Positions 1-12,017 of a DNA stretch of 64,000 bases are shown here, piece after piece. The notes beneath the pieces are model-generated. The model ran no database searches. It worked only from the letters and a program-made list of their open reading frames with translations, and was not told the DNA's origin. Where the stretch lies: the NCBI RefSeq assembly GCF_002878395.1, contig NC_061120.1:96210583-96274582 (forward strand), read 5' to 3'. Source of the stretch: Capsicum annuum. Taxonomy: Eukaryota; Streptophyta; Magnoliopsida; Solanales; Solanaceae. The first letter of the stretch is position 1; each line of letters starts with the position of its first letter. The position numbers and the translations under genes are program-made.

Positions 1-539
1 ATAGTAAACATGTTGCATGCAAGTATGGTATGAACTCATCACTTCGATCATAAGGAGTCATACGATCCATTCTTCTTCAACTAGGCATTTCTACTATTAC
101 CTTGCATGCACCATTTAGGCATAGGTCAGTATGAACAATAACATGTGCTACAACACCATCATTCATCTTAATTCCACCAATAAAATCCCTTATCAGCACT
201 TACAACCATATTATAAGACTTCCACACAACATCCCCAATTTTAGACAATAAAATGGAGTTCATGTTGAACGTCTACATAGAAAGTAGTCTAGTCATTTTG
301 AACTTATTATATCCTCTGAACGTAAATTTATAGCCTCTGAGACAATTCCACAAACACTTTACATGCACTTTTAGGCATTGGTGAATTCATCAAAGTCTCA
401 TATTTTCCGCCACCCCATATATCTCATCCAACACACATAATCATCATATATATATATCAAGTAACAGACATAATCCTCATATATATCTCAACTATCAAAT
501 ATCAGTCAACATATATATATACACATCATCAAAGTCTAG

Positions 540-540
<1 letters not shown>

Positions 541-566
<26 letters not shown>
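541..566. repeat. (AT)n microsatellite
   Basis: Uninterrupted AT dinucleotide run inside the C-family LTR. The homologous place in the second LTR (7868-7884) holds a shorter run, so the tract length differs between the two LTR copies. Confidence 0.9.
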
Positions 567-571
<5 letters not shown>

Positions 572-803
572 TATATAACTTGAACTTTCAAAAATGGATT
601 CGTGAACTCTTTGGACGAAAGGAGTCCATAGATAAACACTTGCATACCTTAGATTTCGTGGCCGGAAGAGATTGATGGAAGGAATTCTTGAATCAAAGCC
701 TCCAATTAATTTTCCCCAATTCAAAACCCTAACCCTAACTTGATATATATATAAATATAAGAAAAATGAGAGAAAAATAATATAAGTTCTTAGTTGAATG
801 CGG

Positions 804-811
804 TATTTATA
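804..811 (-). promoter_or_regulatory. LTR TATA box (element C, 3' LTR)
   Basis: Minus strand reads TATAAATA. The same box at the same relative place occurs in the other C LTR (8136-8144) and in the unrelated solo LTR at 36411-36419. By family knowledge this is the U3 core promoter of the retrotransposon; transcription would run toward lower coordinates. Confidence 0.6.
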
Positions 812-1322
812 AAGCTTTAAAAGAGTGGTGAAAGACCAAAATGCCCCTAAGAAACAAATAAAACCCAAATCTGTGCTTCAGTGATCTATTCGATAGGCTG
901 GAGTAAATTGGCTATAACTTTTTACTCCGATGTCCAAATATGATAAAACTAACTTTATTGTAAAGAAGACTCTCAGGGCTTTCCGTTGATATATAGCAGC
1001 TCACAGAGTTTGTTATGTACAAGGATTTATGATAGTTTGAAGTTGACCAAACAAATCGACTGGCTGCAGTATTTTTTTCTGCACATTTTACTGTTCATAG
1101 TTCGATCGGAATGGTCGTAGTTTGATCGGAATGGTCGTAACTAATCGCTTGAGTGTCCGTTTTGGGTGATCCAATATCGTTGGAAATATTATTCTATTCT
1201 CTACAAGATGGTGGGTCGAAATCCAAGAAATGACAAACAGAAAAATTATAAATCATTCTCGAAGATAGGATCTAATACGTTTATGCACAAATTTTGAAGA
1301 AATTTTTTTTTGGGGTATTACA

Positions 1323-1337
1323 TCTTCTCCCCCTTGG
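1323..1337 (-). promoter_or_regulatory. Polypurine tract of element C
   Basis: Minus strand reads ccaagggggagaaga immediately before the TGTAATACC LTR start, the classic position for the plus-strand primer. Element A has an equivalent tract (aagggggaga) at 12005-12014, also preceded by a 'cattcgagga' block, showing that the two families share their 3' leader. Confidence 0.75.
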
Positions 1338-2792
1338 AAACATTCATCCTCGAATGTGAAGGCCAGATCAAGAACCCTAATCGACTGGGTTTATTCAAGA
1401 TAGCAACATATCTCAAAACATAACCACATGACTGAAGCAACCAATGCTCTGCGTACGTTCACTAGTCATGCACATCTATCGCATAAAACATTCAACAACC
1501 TACTCATGGGTAAATTTTCACAACACACATGCATCTCAAATGCACAGAATCATAACCCAACCGATCTCTTCAATACATGTTCAAACATGCCCATAATTCG
1601 AGTTCCTTTCTATTAAACGTGCATATTAAATACGAATATACCTAATATACCAAATTCTCAAAAGCAAAACTAGAAATGCAATGAACGATGAGGTTAACAT
1701 CATAGAAAGAGCATGGACATGCAATTATTATAACATTATGGTGTATCTCCCCCTTGGGACCCAAGGTCCCTCTAGACATATTTCACTGAAATAAGAATGG
1801 GTCGGGAACTGTCTCCCATTACTGCTTTTCCATACCTACTGGCACCACTACCAGATTCTGAGGGCCTGACTTGTCACTTTCTCTATCATCCTCTTCTCAG
1901 CTTTAAGTCATCATCAGATACTTTTGAACACTTGGCTAAACCCTGAAATGAACTACAACCAATGTACTCTAGAGTCTGACGCACAACGATGCACAAAATG
2001 ATAACTTAATTCATCCAAAAAGACTACACCTGAAAACATAAATTCAATACCAATGCTACTTCTTGGAATACAACTCTTATCTTTCCTTAATCTCTGCAAT
2101 CATCATCATATACATACACTCTTTTCAACACCTACTTATCTCCCTAAACACATTATCTGCTTCGATTTCTTCATAGGCTACTAATACCACACTCACATCT
2201 TAATACTTAGTTTGGAGTCCACAAACTTACATTCTTCAAAGATTCAAGCTTAGCTTCTAAAACATAACATGGATATCCACAAATCTTTAATAAATATACT
2301 ATTCTCATTCTAGCCTTCAAATATCACATCTCTTAAACTTATACTTCTCCACACCATGAGAATCGCAGCTATATCTCAATCAATCAACACATATCCCATC
2401 TTCCACACTTAGATTCTTACATATATAATTTCAAGCCTATTCATTAACCATATAAACAGCTAACCCCATAAGGCATACTATGCTTACTTTATAGAACACT
2501 GTCCCGAAACTATTTGCGGAGACCGTCAGAGAAAGTTCTATCTGGAAGACTTTGGCTTCACTACTTCTATTACCTTAAGAGTAAGGTAAATCTGATATAA
2601 GTAGATCATTGCAAGAGACTACATAACTCTCTTGGAAAATCTTGGTATAGAACGATCTGGATCACGAATGAACAGAAACTCTTCTAAATATCCCATAGCC
2701 TCCCGTACATGAATGTGGCGCGCAACACACTCTTGTACAAGACTCTACTAGATGCGGCTTTTCAGACTCCCTAGGACACTGTTGAACCTTAG

Positions 2793-2804
2793 GCTTTAAT
2801 ACCA
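2793..2804 (-). promoter_or_regulatory. Primer-binding site of element C (tRNA-iMet type)
   Basis: Minus strand reads TGGTATTAAAGC, ten of twelve bases identical to the TGGTATCAGAGC initiator-Met primer site used by chromoviruses. It sits four bases inside the LTR end (GGGGCATTACA), as expected. Confidence 0.75.
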
Positions 2805-4812
2805 AGTTTGTAATGCCCCAATTCCCGAGAATCGAAATGCCACACGGTGCTCATGGTCCCGAAGGACCACAAGCTATCCCTTTATCTGATATCTGTACCT
2901 GTTCACTGCATAATATAATAAAATACACAATTAAACTGGCTAACACTTACCATAAGGTTCAAATATCTAGAAATATATAATACCTTAAAGCGCACACTAA
3001 TACATCTGTCTGAAAAGCCTCTACAATGCCTGAACTGTGGAGTTGAAGGGACAATTCCCCCAACTAACTCCGTCTACTAAAATCAACTACTGTAATAACA
3101 ATATCCTCGGATGATGAGGACTCACTACTGCACCCACTACAGCTATAAAAGTGACTTATAAGATGCTCCACGTTTCACTCCTCTGAACCTATGGTGCCCT
3201 AAAATAAAAGAACATCATAGCGCGAATGCGTCAGTACTAAGATGTACTGAGTATACAAGCAGGGAAGGCTAAATGCAAGGGCTTATGCATTAACATTTAA
3301 TCAACAGAATAGTCATGAGAATAACAAATTAGTACACATATATAAATGCACAGTTCACAACCACTATAAAAACTATAACGACTCCAGATACCACAACTCG
3401 GATACTACTTTACTTCCTTCGGAACTCACTATTGTACTGGGGTATTGCATTACTGAATCATAGGATACCAATACTGATCAATAGAACACACACACCCTTG
3501 ACTCATAAAGATTTATACTGACACAGAAACCATGGGAAGTAGTTACATAACTCACCATGACTCCTCATAAGCAACAGAATATGTGGGGGTACATGCAATA
3601 ATTTGAATAATATCTTTGATTTTGTAAAACATGCGTAAGGAAAATGAAGACTGACATGGCTTAAATTTCATTATCGATACTTCTCATAACATTATATAGG
3701 GGAAAACATAAGCAAAATTCCATAAATCATCATAAAATCATCAATATTCATCATAAATTGTTATGACTCATCACAGACAACCAAACTCATCAACTCAAGA
3801 CTTGGAGTGACTCGATAGTTCAAGAAATATACTCTTATGAATAGGGAAGTTTCCTATAACCGACAACCCCATGTGAGCCGCGTGGAACACCAATGTTTGC
3901 CCTCCTAGTAAGAGCACTCCCATTGGCGGGAGTGTTGTACTCTTGCTAGGGAGTACAACCTTAGAGCTTTCATTATCACAATTCAGCTCTCTGGCAAACA
4001 ATATCATCAACAACAACCCTACGGTGGCACATAGGTTTGGGAAAATACTAAATTTCCCTATTGGGGCTAAGTAATACTCCCCGACAAGCTCAGAACGCAA
4101 TAGGAAATCCACCATAACATCACAATAGTCTATCATAAAGACCAAATCAAATCTCTTTGGAAATCCACCACAATATCACAAGGGTCTATCATAAAGACCA
4201 AAACAAATCACTTTGAAAATCCACCACAACATCATAAGGTTCTATCATAAAGACCAAATCAAATCTCTTTCTCATTTATCAAATCATATCAATTTTTGGA
4301 TTCCTAACTCAACACATTTTATCTCAAAGAATTTTAATTTTCCTCAACATCAATATGGTATCAATAACATAGCATTTCATCTCTGCAAGCTTAAAATAAA
4401 TATAAATCATCCCAACTCTACGGATGAAAATCAATATTCTCAAATGATCAATCTTTCATTCCAATATTCAAATTATGACAATAGCTTTTGAAAAGCATTT
4501 AAGATCTTCATATCATAGTAAGATTTTGTATGTCATAATGTAACTCAAATCATGGCTCTTATATCAAGAATCCTCAAAAAAATAATTTCATCGTAGTGGT
4601 ATGCAATTTATGGCATAAAATCTCAATTCAAGAAAACAAGATAATAAGGTTTTTATGTATACCAATATTGGACGATTCAAAGTTCCATAAATCATACCTT
4701 GAAAGTACATGAAATATCCACTCATTGTAGAAATATGAAATTCACCATATCACATCATAACTTGGGAATAATAAAGTTATCATGTACATCAAAGCTTAAA
4801 CAATTTATATTT
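2804..4812. repeat. Tandem duplication copy 1 inside element C LTR
   Basis: Starts at 'aagtttgtaa' and runs to 'tttatattt'; the next base begins copy 2 with 'aagtttgtaa'. The copies remain alignable throughout but differ by scattered substitutions and one length change of about 150 bp, mostly due to the 56-bp minisatellite at 4105-4272. Confidence 0.85.
4105..4272. repeat. 56-bp minisatellite, three units
   Basis: Units start with 'aaatccacca' at 4105, 4161 and 4217, each 56 bp, sharing 'tctatcataaagacca'. The paralogous position near 6097-6130 keeps one unit, so the array grew after the 2-kb duplication, or shrank in the other copy. Confidence 0.9.
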
Positions 4813-6672
4813 AAGTTTGTAACACACCAATTCCCAAGAACTGAAACACCACATTGTGCTTATGATCCCAAAGGACCACAAGCTAACCCTTTTTCTGATA
4901 TTTGTACCTGTTCACTGCATAATATAATAAAATACATAAGAAAACTGGCTAACACTTGCCATAAGGTTCAAAAATCTAGAAATATACAATACCTTAAACT
5001 ACACACTAATACATTTGTCTGAAAAGCATCTACATTGCCTGAACTATGGAGATGAAGGGAAAATTCCCCCAACTAACTCGGTCTAGTAAAGTCAAATACT
5101 ATAATAACAACATCCTCGGATGATGAGGACTCACTGCTGCACCCACTGCTGCTATATAAGTGACTTCTACGATGCTCCAAGTTTCACTCCTCTGAACCTA
5201 TGGTGCCCCAAAATAAAAGAACACTATAGCGTGAATGCGTTAGTACAAAGATGTACTGAGTATGCAAGCAGGAAAGGCTAAATGCAAGGGCTTATGCATG
5301 AACATTAAATCAACAGAATAATCATGAGAATAAGGAACGAGTACACATATATGAATGCATAATTCACAACCACTATCACAACTATAACTTCTCCAGATAC
5401 CATAGCTCGGATACCACTTTACTATCCTCGAAACACACTGTTGTACTGGGGTACTGCATTACTGGATCACACGATACAAACACTGATCAATCAAATACAC
5501 TCACACCCCCAACTCCTGAAGATTTATACTGCCACAGAAATCATGGGAAGTAGTTACATAACTCACCATGACTCCTCATAAGCAACTGAATATGTGGGGG
5601 TGCACGCAATAATTTGAATAACTTTGATTTTGTAAAATATGTGTACGGAAAATGAAGACTCACATGGCTTGAATTTTATTATCCATACTTCTCATAATAT
5701 TATAAGGAGGAAAACAAAAGTAAAATCCCATAAATCATCATAAAATCATCAATATTCATAAGAAATTCACATGACTCATTATAGACAGCCAAACACATCA
5801 ACCCAATACTCAGAGTGACCCGATAGTTCAGAAAACATACTCTTATGGATAGGGGAGTTCCCTATAACCGACAACCCCACGTAAGCCGCATGGAATACCA
5901 ATGTTTGCCCTCCTAGGGATAGCACTCCCATTGCCGGGAGTGGTGTACTCTTGCTAGGGAGTACAACCTTAAAGCTTTCATAATCACAATTTAGTTCTCT
6001 AGCCAACAATATCATCATCAACAACCCTACAGTGGCACATTGGTTTTGGTCAATACCAAATTTCTCTCTCGGTGCTAAGTAGTACTCCTCGACTAGCAAG
6101 GGTCTATCATAATGACCAAATCAAATCTCTTTCTCATTTATCAAATCATATCACTTTGTGGATTTCTAACTCAACACATTTTAGCTCAAAATATTTTAAT
6201 TTTCCTCAATATCAACATGGTATCAATAACACAGCATTTCATCTATGCTAGCTTAAAATCAATATCAATCATCCCGACTCTGCGGATGCAAATCAGTATT
6301 CTCAAATGATCATTCTTTCATTCCAATATTCAGATCATGACAATAGCTTTTGAAAAGCATTTAAGATCTTCAAATCATAGTAAGATTTTGTATGTCATAA
6401 TGCAAGTCAAATCATGCTTCTTATAACAAGAATCCTCAAAAAAATAATTTCATAGTAGTGGTATGCAATTTATGGCATAAAATCTCAATTCAAGAAAACA
6501 AGATAATAAGGTTATTGTGTATACTAATATAGGGCGATTCATAGTTCCATATATCATATCTTGAAAATACTTGAAATATCAACTCATGGTAGAAATATGA
6601 TATTCACCATATCAAATCATAACTTGGGAATAATAAACTAATCATGTACATTAAAGATTAAACAATTTATAT
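4813..6672. repeat. Tandem duplication copy 2 inside element C LTR
   Basis: Second copy of 2804-4812. It has only a single 56-bp unit where copy 1 has three. After 6672 the sequence continues into the remainder of the LTR, so copy 2 is the one joined to the LTR's outer part. Confidence 0.85.
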
Positions 6673-7766
6673 TTTTCATAACCTCATAATTCATCATTAA
6701 AACATCTTGGGTATTTACCCGCTTTACGAAATCATGAAATTCCAATAACAAAATCAATTATTTGAGCACAAGAATGAAAAGATGTTCTTGTTTAAAACCC
6801 CACATACTAAGTTCTCACGGAATTCATGTTAAGTTCTCAAATCATCGGAAATTCATCGATCGTAGCACGACTAAGATTATCGCGAAACTGACTCAGCCCT
6901 AGACCAGAAGACTATTTTGGACATACGTACCCCCAATAATCAATAATATAAGTAATACGTAGTATAAAACAATGCATACTCCCATGCCCACAGGCCATCA
7001 TGCACCATACATTCATTAATACCTCACACCAATCATTTGAAGATCATATTCATTTACAAGTATTAGGATCTCATGCCATTACATCATAGATCATTCAACA
7101 AGGATGCATATGGTTAAGGAAGCATACAACATAACATAGTTCATCCAATTGAGATACATACAAATAACATACATGCAACACATCATGGTTCACTTCTCAA
7201 GGTTCTTTCCTTAGCGTGGCCTAAGGACTTTTTACAATCCAATTGATATATGCAATTCGACCCATAATTAGACATTTCACACTTAGCGTGGCCTAATGGC
7301 CTTACCATTTCCCTTAAGCATCATAGTAAGCATGTAGCATGCAAGTACGGTATGAACTTATCACTTCAATCACAAGGGGTCATACGATCCATTCTTCTTC
7401 AAATAGGCATTTCTATAATTACCTTGCATGCATCAATTACGCATAGGTCAGTATGAATAATTACATGTTCTACAACACCATCATTCATCTTAATTCCACC
7501 TACTAAATCCCTCATCCGCACTTACAACCATATCATAAGACTTTCACACAACATCCCCAATTTTAGACAATAACATGGAGTTCATGTTGAACGTATACAT
7601 AGAAAGTAGTCTAGTCATTTAAAACTTATTATATCCTAAGAACGTAAATTTATAGCCTCTTAGACAATTCCACAAACACTTTACATGCACTTTTAGGCAT
7701 TGGTGAATTCGTCAAATTCTCATGTTTTCCGCCACCCCATATATCTCATCCAACACACATAATCAT

Positions 7767-7785
7767 CATATATATATATATATAT
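7767..7785. repeat. (TA)n microsatellite
   Basis: TA run in the element C LTR; the matching place in the other LTR (about 448-459) is shorter. Confidence 0.85.
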
Positions 7786-8135
7786 CAAGTAAAATACATA
7801 ATTCTCATATATATCTTAACCATCAAATATCAATCAACATATATATATGTACATCATCAAAGTCTAGGAAATATATATATATATACATAACTTGAACTTT
7901 CAGAAAGAGATTCGTGAACTCTCTGGACGAAAGGAGTCCATAGCTAAACACTTGAATACCCTTGATTTCGTGGCTGGAAGAGATTGACGGAATGAATTCT
8001 TGAATCAAAGCCTCCAATTAATTTTCTGCAATTCAGAACCCTAACCCTAACTTGATATATATGTATATGTATTTATATATATATACATAAAAGAGAAATG
8101 AGAGGAAAATAATACAAGTTCTCAGCTGAATGGGG

Positions 8136-8144
8136 TATTTATAG
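8136..8144 (-). promoter_or_regulatory. LTR TATA box (element C, 5' LTR)
   Basis: Minus strand reads CTATAAATA, the counterpart of the box at 804-811 in the other LTR. Confidence 0.6.
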
Positions 8145-8631
8145 AGGTTTAAAAGCATAGTGAAAGACTAAAATGCCCCTAAGAAACAAATAAAATCCGA
8201 ATCTGTCCTTCAGTGATCTATCCAATAGGCTGAAGTAAATTAGCCATAACGTTTTACTCAGATGTACAAATTGGATAAAACTAATTTTATTAGAAAGAAG
8301 ACTCTCAGGGATTTCCTTTGATATATAGCTCCTCACATAGTTCATTATGTACAAGGATTTATGATCAGTTGAAATTGATCAAAAAAATTGCCTGGCTGCA
8401 GTATTTTTTCTCCTGCACATTTTACTGTTCTCAGTTCGATTGGAATGGTCGTACTTTGATCGGAATGGTCATAACTCATCGCTCGAGTGTCTGTTTTGGG
8501 TGATCCACATATTAGATGGTGGGTCGAAATCCAAGAAATGACACACAGAAAAATTATAAATTATTCTCAAAGATAGGATCCAATACGTTTACGCACAAAA
8601 TTTTGATGAAAAAATTTTCTGGGGTATTACA

Positions 8632-9975
8632 TTCCTACTCCCATCTGAATAGACTTTGAATATAATTTAATGAAATCAACATAGGATGAGTAACTAAATT
8701 CCGTTAACGGATAGAATACTACTGATATTTGACAATTGACTAAGTTCATTAGATCATAGAGATTTCCTATGTCATAAGACTGTCAGAAGTCTAAGGATTC
8801 ATAGCTTGACTTAGAGTATCATGAAAACATGACAAGGCTTTAGGCACACAACTAATGTTTTATGTTCGAGTACCCCCAGCATTCTATGGAAGGAAACTGA
8901 CCAAGCATAACTTACTTGAACATATAACTAATATTATAATCCATAATACATTTATAGAAGCATTTCATCAAAACCTGTTATAGTCATAACTTGTACATAC
9001 ATAGTGATTTCATGTTATCCTGCTAGTTAGGCACTTTTCCTTCATCTAGGCTTTTAATCAAACATATTATAGGCATGGTACATGTAAACATCATTGTACA
9101 ATAATTAAACATCATGGATCAATTCTAATTTCATCATTCAAGGGTTTAGTCATAGGTTTGCATGAGTCTTTATCTATAATAATTTAACACACATAGAATT
9201 TATCACCCAACATAGAGTACAATTTAATTTCTCACTATCCACAAGAACAAGAGCAGACCACTCACAAAATTCATAAGAAAATCCATAAACTTGAATATAG
9301 AAAATGGATTCTTGGGCTTCATGGATCAAAGGAGTCCATGAATGAATACTATGCATACCTTGGTTTGTAAATACACAAAGTTTGATGGACGAAATTCTTG
9401 ATCATGAAACTTTAATGAAAAACCCTAGGTTATTCTTCAGAGGTTGAGAGAAGAGAGTGTATTTTGGGTAAAAAGTTGCTCAATCATGTGTTAAAGGGCT
9501 TAAATAGGGGTGGGAAATTGACCCGTTATACCCTAGACATGTCTTGTAATTTCAGTAAAAATTTCTCGAATTGGACCCCTGGCGCGACGCGGCGCTATCC
9601 CGGCGTGTCACTTGAATTTGATAATTGAGAAACTGAGGGATAGCGCGATGTGGAGCCATCACGTTTCCCCTTATTTTGCAACCTAGAACTTTGGCGTGAC
9701 TCAAAGAAAATTGTGTTGAGATACTAAAAAATAAAAAATGCTATTTTAGATTGTGGCGCGGTGCACCACTGACAAATATGCCACTGTTTTACGATGGAAA
9801 CTTGAAATAGTCATAACTTCTTACCTGGTTATCAGATTTAGGTGAATTTTATATCGATGGAAAGCTTATAGAATTTCTCACATGACAAAAAGTGAAAATC
9901 ATAAAAATATCATGTGTACAAAAGTGGATTCAACTTTCAATGAAGGATCTTAATATTTTTTAGATGATTTTAATC
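8632..9975 (-). mobile_element. LTR fragment D (minus), truncated both sides
   Basis: Distantly co-linear with the outer part of the C LTR: the block around 9295-9365 ('ggattcttgg', 'aaaggagtccatga', 'cataccttgg') pairs with 590-655. A CTATTTAAG box lies at 9499-9507 on the minus strand, followed upstream (9578-9780) by CpG-rich 'gcgcgacgcggcgc'-type text and an 'ATAACT...GGAAAG' module (9814-9875), as in other LTRs here. It stops without an LTR terminus where element A begins and abuts element C at 8631. No gene is visible; the 60-codon open frame at 9174-9356 is within the LTR. Confidence 0.6.
9499..9507 (-). promoter_or_regulatory. Candidate LTR TATA box (fragment D)
   Basis: Minus strand CTATTTAAG in the position equivalent to the C-family TATA box relative to the CpG-rich module. 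Confidence 0.4.
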
Positions 9976-10260
9976 TAGGATAAGATACGGTGTATTCAGG
10001 GGTGCATGTTGATGTGTTGACAGACCATAAGAGCCTACCATATGTGTTCTCTTAAACATACCTAAATCTATGTCAGAGAAGGTGGATAGAGTTGTTGAAA
10101 GGCCATGACATGAGTGTTCTGTATCATTCGAGAAAGGCCAATATAGTGTCGGATGACCTTTGTAGAATGTCTATTAGTAGTTTTGCTCACGTGAAAGATG
10201 GTAAGAAGGATTTAGTTCAGAAAGTCCTTCAGCTTGCCTGACTAGATGTCTACTAAGTCG
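9976..10260 (+). pseudogene. RNase H C-terminal part (element A)
   Basis: Conceptual translation gives 'DVLTDHKSLPYVFS', with the catalytic aspartate of 'TDHK', then 'LYHSRKANIVSDDL', the family 'GKAN.VADALSR' block. The N-terminal half of the domain with its first Asp and Glu is absent. A stop follows 'VFS', and more occur at the linker to integrase. Equivalent residues in A2 lie at about 62790-62945. Confidence 0.85.
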
Positions 10261-10269
10261 ATTCAGCAG

Positions 10270-11500
10270 AAGGTAGTGTGTTGATTTAGAACAATTCTGA
10301 ATTATCTCTCATTTTTTAAATGAAGGAGAAGAAGGAAAGAGATCCCAGTTTAGCTAAGTTAAAATAGGCAATCAGAGATTAGAAAGTATAGATTTTCTCC
10401 TAAGGGGGAGATGGTGTATTTCGTTGCCAGGGTCAACTATGTGTGCCAAATATAGATGACTTGAGCCAGAGGATTCTTGCAAAAACAGATGGTGCACGCT
10501 ACTCGTTTCATCTATGGGCCATCAAGATATACGATGAGTTGTAGGAGCTCTTTTGGAGGACTAGAATAAAGACTGATCTTATAGAGTTTGTAGTTAAGTG
10601 CTCGACATGTCAGCAGTTTAAGATCGAGCATCAAAATCCTAGTGGGTCTATGCAGGAGTTCGTTATCCCCCCTTGGAGTGGGAGAAGGTAAATATGGATT
10701 TTGTGATAGGTTTGCCCCGCACTAGTCGTCAGCATAATTCAATTTGGGTCATTGTGGACAGGATGATCAAATCAACTCATTTCTAACCACTCTATACTTT
10801 TTATTCTGCTGAGGATTATGCAATGCTCTATCTTAGAGAATTGGTCAGATTACACAAAGCCCCATTATCCATTATCTCAGGTAGAGGTACGTAGTTTACC
10901 TCTTATTTATAGAAAGCCTTCCAAAAGGGTAGAGGTACCCAATTTTACCCCCATACAGCCTTCCACGCTCAGAAAGATGGTCAAGTAGAAAGGATCATTC
11001 ATACTTTGGAATATATGTTAAGGGCATGTGCCATTGACTTTAAGGGTAATTAGGATGACTACTTGCCTTTAATTAAATTTGTGTGTAGTAACTGTTACCA
11101 TTCCTACATTCAGATGGCTCCAATGGTTAGTTTGAAATAGGTAAGGCCACAGTTATATGTCCTGATTTGGTATTTGATACTTTAGAAAGAGTTTAGTTGA
11201 TCAGGGGAAGGCTTAAGACAACTTAGAGCCGTCAGAAATTATATACTGATGCACGAAGAAAGGATCTCGAGTTTGATATTGGGGATATTATTTATTTGAG
11301 AATCTCTCTTATGAAAGGTGTAAAAAGATTTGGCAAAAAGGGAAGCTCAATCCCCAATATATTGGTCCTTACTGAATTCTCAGCCATTTTAAAAAGGTAG
11401 CTTACGAGCTTGAGTTGCCTTAAGATTTATCTTCAGTCCATCCAATGTTTTATGTCTCCTTGCTATAGAATTTGATAGGTGAACCAGGCCGTAGTCCCTA
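10270..11500 (+). pseudogene. Integrase (element A)
   Basis: Zinc-binding region: 'YSFHLWAIK' near 10500 and 'CSTCQQFK' near 10605. Catalytic core: first Asp in 'MDF' near 10695. The second Asp motif reads 'ISGRG' at about 10873-10887, where the conserved Asp is Gly (codon 10880-10882). The glutamate region 'FHAQKDGQVERI' near 10965 keeps Glu. The GPY-like C-terminal part 'KRFGKKGKLNP' and 'SSVHPMFYVSLL' follows around 11320-11465, with stops and at least one frame change. DNA joining would be impossible. The short 'gtagaggtac' text is duplicated near 10882 and 10929. Confidence 0.85.
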
Positions 11501-11700
11501 TAAAGGGCATCGATATTTAGAATAGCCTCTTTTATGAAGAGATCCTAGTCAAAATCCTTGATCGTCAGATTCGCAAAAAGAGGAATAAAAAAGTCCCTCT
11601 AGTTAAAGTTCTTTGGAGGAATCAGTCTATTGAGGAAGCTACTTGGGAAGCAAAAGTAGATTTACAGATAAAGTATCTTACCTCTTCTCTGTAAACTCAG
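11501..11700 (+). pseudogene. Integrase-linked chromodomain (element A)
   Basis: Translation around 11530-11665 reads 'YEEILVKILDRQIRK', then 'VPLVKVLWRNQSIEEAT' and 'WEAK'. The pattern aromatic-EVE.ILD..., LVKW.., W...ATWE is the chromodomain that ends integrase in chromoviruses and is thought to direct insertion toward modified chromatin. One in-frame stop precedes it. This segment is better preserved than the integrase core. Confidence 0.85.
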
Positions 11701-12003
11701 ATTCACCACAAGGTAACAGTTTTCTTTGAATTTACTGAGTTCCATATTCAGATTTCATATATGAGTTAGATATCAGTTCATTTTCATAGAATTCTTATAT
11801 CACGTATACCATCACAAAATAGCTCAATGATATATCATATCCTTAGAATTTAGTCATGTTCCAGTCATGAATGTTCAGTATGAAAATTCAGTGTATTAGT
11901 AGTTTCAGTTATGAAATCATGCTTCAGTTATGCATGCTTAGTAAGCAAGTTCAGCCTATCAGTATTCTCAGTTTAGTCAATCTCATTCGAGGAAGAATGC
12001 TCC

Positions 12004-12017
12004 TAAGGGGGAGATAT
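12004..12017 (+). promoter_or_regulatory. Polypurine tract of element A
   Basis: 'taagggggagatat' immediately before the LTR start TGTAAAACGCC at 12018. A 'cattcgaggaagaatg' block precedes it, as beside the element C tract. Confidence 0.85.

Larger units (their letters stand above)
1..1322 (-). mobile_element. Element C, 3' LTR (partial, cut by window start)
   Basis: Minus-strand LTR whose start reads TGTAATACCCC on the minus strand (plus-strand ggggtattaca ending at 1322). It is co-linear with 7322-8631, which ends with the same ggggtattaca, so the two are the LTRs of one family. It carries a TATAAATA box on the minus strand at 804-811, and the minus-strand leader downstream of it holds CCCTAACCCTAA-like text around 725-740. 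The remainder of the LTR lies before position 1. The purine-rich tract that primes plus-strand synthesis lies directly outside it at 1323-1337. No coding potential is expected; short open frames here are chance. Confidence 0.85.
1323..2808 (-). mobile_element. Element C internal region lacking gag-pol
   Basis: Only about 1.49 kb separates the polypurine tract (1323-1337) from the primer site (2793-2804). Read on the minus strand, the first few hundred bases after the primer site match the untranslated leader of chromovirus A2 (59845-60000): both contain 'aaagccgcatct' and a later 'ggaggctat' block. The part next to the 3' LTR resembles the post-pol segment of element A. I found no gag, protease, RT or integrase motif on either strand. 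This is a deletion derivative or LARD-like non-autonomous element that would need proteins from a relative such as A2. The short open frame at 1428-1616 on the other strand has no recognisable motif. Confidence 0.7.
2809..8631 (-). mobile_element. Element C, 5' LTR with internal tandem duplication
   Basis: The LTR end (plus-strand TGTAATGCCCC at 2809) lies next to the primer site and the LTR start (GGGGTATTACA) at 8631. Its outer 1.3 kb matches 1-1322. The 5823-bp length is inflated: 2804-4812 is repeated as 4813-about 6672, including a second LTR-end-like TGTAACACACC at 4818. Without the extra copy the LTR would be about 3.8 kb. Sequence beyond 8631 is the unrelated fragment D. The open frames at 3795-4145 and 5779-6099 (minus) are the same chance reading of both copies and are not genes. 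An alternative is two adjacent LTR insertions, but the junction lacks an LTR start. Confidence 0.7.

Noticed and set aside
720..740. 'ccctaaccctaact' as interstitial telomere repeat
   Set aside because: Only two units, present at the same place in the other C LTR (8039-8052); part of the LTR leader, not a telomeric array.
3795..6099. Two similar minus-strand open frames (3795-4145 and 5779-6099) that look like a small paralogous gene family
   Set aside because: They are the same LTR sequence present twice because of the 2-kb duplication; no motif, and the reading frame is not otherwise conserved.
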